64,000 bases of DNA from Brevundimonas sp. (GTDB lineage Bacteria > Pseudomonadota > Alphaproteobacteria > Caulobacterales > Caulobacteraceae), in NCBI RefSeq assembly GCF_013912065.1, contig NZ_JACESA010000004.1, positions 124,001 to 188,000 of the forward strand, read 5' to 3'. The translations under genes and the position numbers were made by a program. The notes under the pieces were generated by a model. The model did not search any database, was not told the origin of the DNA, and worked only from the letters and a program-made list of their open reading frames with translations. The first letter of the stretch is position 1. Each line of letters opens with the position of its first letter. Shown one piece after another: positions 62,515 through 64,000 of the stretch.

Positions 62515-64000
62515 ATGACCGCCAATCGCAAGACCATCGCCGCAGCCAGCGTTTCCCTGGCCGCCCTTCTCGCCGCCGCGCCTGTCTGGGCCCAGGAGGC
62601 GCCCGCCGACGACGCGGCCACGGTGGACGAAGTCGTCGTCACCGGCATCCGCGCCTCGCTGCGCGACGCGATCGCGGTCAAGCGCCGGTCCGACCTTGTG
62701 GTCGAGGCCATCTCGTCTGAGGACATCGGCCAGCTGCCGAACGTAACCATCGCCGAGGAACTGGTGCGCCTGCCCGGCGTCAACGGCACGCGCGATCGCG
62801 GCAACCAGAGCCAGGCCTCGATCCGCGGCCTGGGCCCGCGTCTGGTGCTGGGCCTCGTCAATGGTCGCGAAGTCGCCTCGTCTGAGCCGGACCGCAACGT
62901 CCGCTGGGAAATCTATCCGTCCGAGGTAGTATCGGGCGTCGAGGTCTACAAGTCCCAGTCCGCCGACCTGATTTCCGGCGGCATCGCGGGCACCATCAAC
63001 ATCCGCACCATCCGCCCGCTGGACTATCGCGGCCCGGCCTTCGTCGGCACGGCCGGCGCGGTCTACTACGACGCGGGCGACGACCTGCCTGACTATGATC
63101 CGCTGGGCTATCGCTTCAGCGCCAGCGTCACCCATCCGATCACCGACACGCTCGGCGTCAACATCGGCGTGACCCATCAGGAACAGAAGAACGGCTATTC
63201 GACCTTCGAGGGCTGGGGCTGGAACGATGAGAACACCGGCGGCACGCCCGGCGACGTCGACGGCGACGGCGATCTGGACGCGACCTTCTGGGGCGCCCAG
63301 AGCCAGGTCAAACGCCTGACCGAGACCCGTAACGGCGTCAACGGCGCCCTGCAGTGGAAGCCGTCCGACCAGTTCGAACTGAACCTGGACGCCCTCTATT
63401 CGAAGATCGAGATCGACGAGGACCAGAACCAGATCTGGTACGGCAACAACGGCGCCTATGGAAACTGGGACGGCTCATCCGCCTGGGCCTACGGCGATCC
63501 GGCGGCCTCCTACACTATCATCGACGGCACGGTGGTGGCGGCGACCCTGCCCTACGCCTCGGTCACCAACGTCATCGCCAAATACACCGAAGACAAGACG
63601 CTGCTGGCCACTGGCCTGAACGGCAAGTGGACGTCGGGCCCCTGGACCGTGAGCGGCGACGTCGCCTATTCGAAGGCCGAGCGCGAGAACCTGTGGCGCG
63701 CCATCTTCACCGAACACTATCCGGACCTAGCAGGCGTCGACATGACGCCGGGCCAGACGCCGTCGGCTTTCGCCAGCTATGATACGTCCGACCCCAGCTA
63801 TCAGCCGCTCTATGACTATGTCCCGGGCCAGGCGGACGGCGGCAAGCTGACCGACGAACTGACGTCGGCTCAGTTCGACGTGTCGCACTATGGCGGCGAG
63901 ACGGGCGTGACCGAGGTCTCGTTCGGCGCCCGCCTCTCCGATCGCTCGAAGGCCTACGAACGGGTGTTCTGGACCCAAGCGCCGATCGTCGCCACGCTTC
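62515..64000 (+). CDS. TonB-dependent receptor, Caulobacter type (3' truncated by window)
   Basis: At least 495 residues are visible, starting MTANRKTIAAASVSLAALL with a signal peptide (after about VWAQ). The TonB box is EVVVTGIRASLRDA, and the plug has EDIGQLPNVTIAEELVRLPGV and SGGIAGTINIRT. This is the class common in Caulobacterales for oligosaccharide uptake. It follows the GH2 gene after 29 bases, with GGGGGAGG upstream, and probably imports the product or substrate of that enzyme. Confidence 0.9.
   Translation, partial: MTANRKTIAAASVSLAALLAAAPVWAQEAPADDAATVDEVVVTGIRASLRDAIAVKRRSDLVVEAISSEDIGQLPNVTIAEELVRLPGVNGTRDRGNQSQASIRGLGPRLVLGLVNGREVASSEPDRNVRWEIYPSEVVSGVEVYKSQSADLISGGIAGTINIRTIRPLDYRGPAFVGTAGAVYYDAGDDLPDYDPLGYRFSASVTHPITDTLGVNIGVTHQEQKNGYSTFEGWGWNDENTGGTPGDVDGDGDLDATFWGAQSQVKRLTETRNGVNGALQWKPSDQFELNLDALYSKIEIDEDQNQIWYGNNGAYGNWDGSSAWAYGDPAASYTIIDGTVVAATLPYASVTNVIAKYTEDKTLLATGLNGKWTSGPWTVSGDVAYSKAERENLWRAIFTEHYPDLAGVDMTPGQTPSAFASYDTSDPSYQPLYDYVPGQADGGKLTDELTSAQFDVSHYGGETGVTEVSFGARLSDRSKAYERVFWTQAPIVATL

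Overview
The window is high-GC DNA from an alphaproteobacterium, most likely a member of the Caulobacterales such as Brevundimonas. Three things point there: LexA boxes of the alphaproteobacterial type (GTTC-N7-GTTC, read here as GAAC-N7-GAAC), a Caulobacter-type TonB receptor next to a glycoside hydrolase, and an ICE backbone (ArdC, DUF736, large ParB-like protein, MobC/relaxase) typical of alphaproteobacteria. Genus is an inference.

Positions 1 to about 42043 look like the integrase-proximal part of an integrative and conjugative element (ICE). At the left are a VirD4/TraG coupling protein (cut by the window edge), an LPD7-domain protein, a VirD2-like relaxase and MobC. A candidate oriT lies just upstream of mobC. 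Next come ArdC, a DUF736 protein and an HMCES/YedK-type ssDNA abasic-site protein, then the SOS mutagenesis genes imuA, imuB and dnaE2. A complete three-gene ABC-3C defence cassette sits between imuB and dnaE2, and dnaE2 has its own LexA box. Cargo follows: DUF3800, an MNT-HEPN fusion and a second HEPN-like protein, two TetR-linked oxidoreductase loci, a 685-residue orphan ParB-like protein, an IS110/IS1111 element, two PD-(D/E)xK-like proteins flanking an EEP lipoprotein, a type IV AbiEi/AbiEii toxin-antitoxin pair, and a cluster of a coiled-coil membrane protein, a trypsin-like protease and a HEPN protein. The element ends with an HxlR/SDR/NTF2 locus, a tyrosine integrase and a 3' fragment of a tRNA-Lys gene (41999-42043), which is the likely attachment site.

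To the right, 42332-55311 is a sulfide/persulfide module. It contains sulfide:quinone oxidoreductase, rhodanese, persulfide dioxygenase, a TauE/SafE exporter, two 1-Cys peroxiredoxins, a two-cysteine ArsR regulator resembling SqrR/BigR, and an RND efflux system whose TolC gene lies in the divergent sqr operon. Similar AT-rich motifs lie before three of its transcription units.

The region 55473-59808 is an iron-uptake locus with a small membrane protein, a PepSY-TM protein and a TonB siderophore receptor, with two similar Fur-like boxes. The window ends in a sugar locus: an exported GH2 enzyme and a TonB receptor that runs off the end. No rRNA, complete tRNA or CRISPR array was seen.
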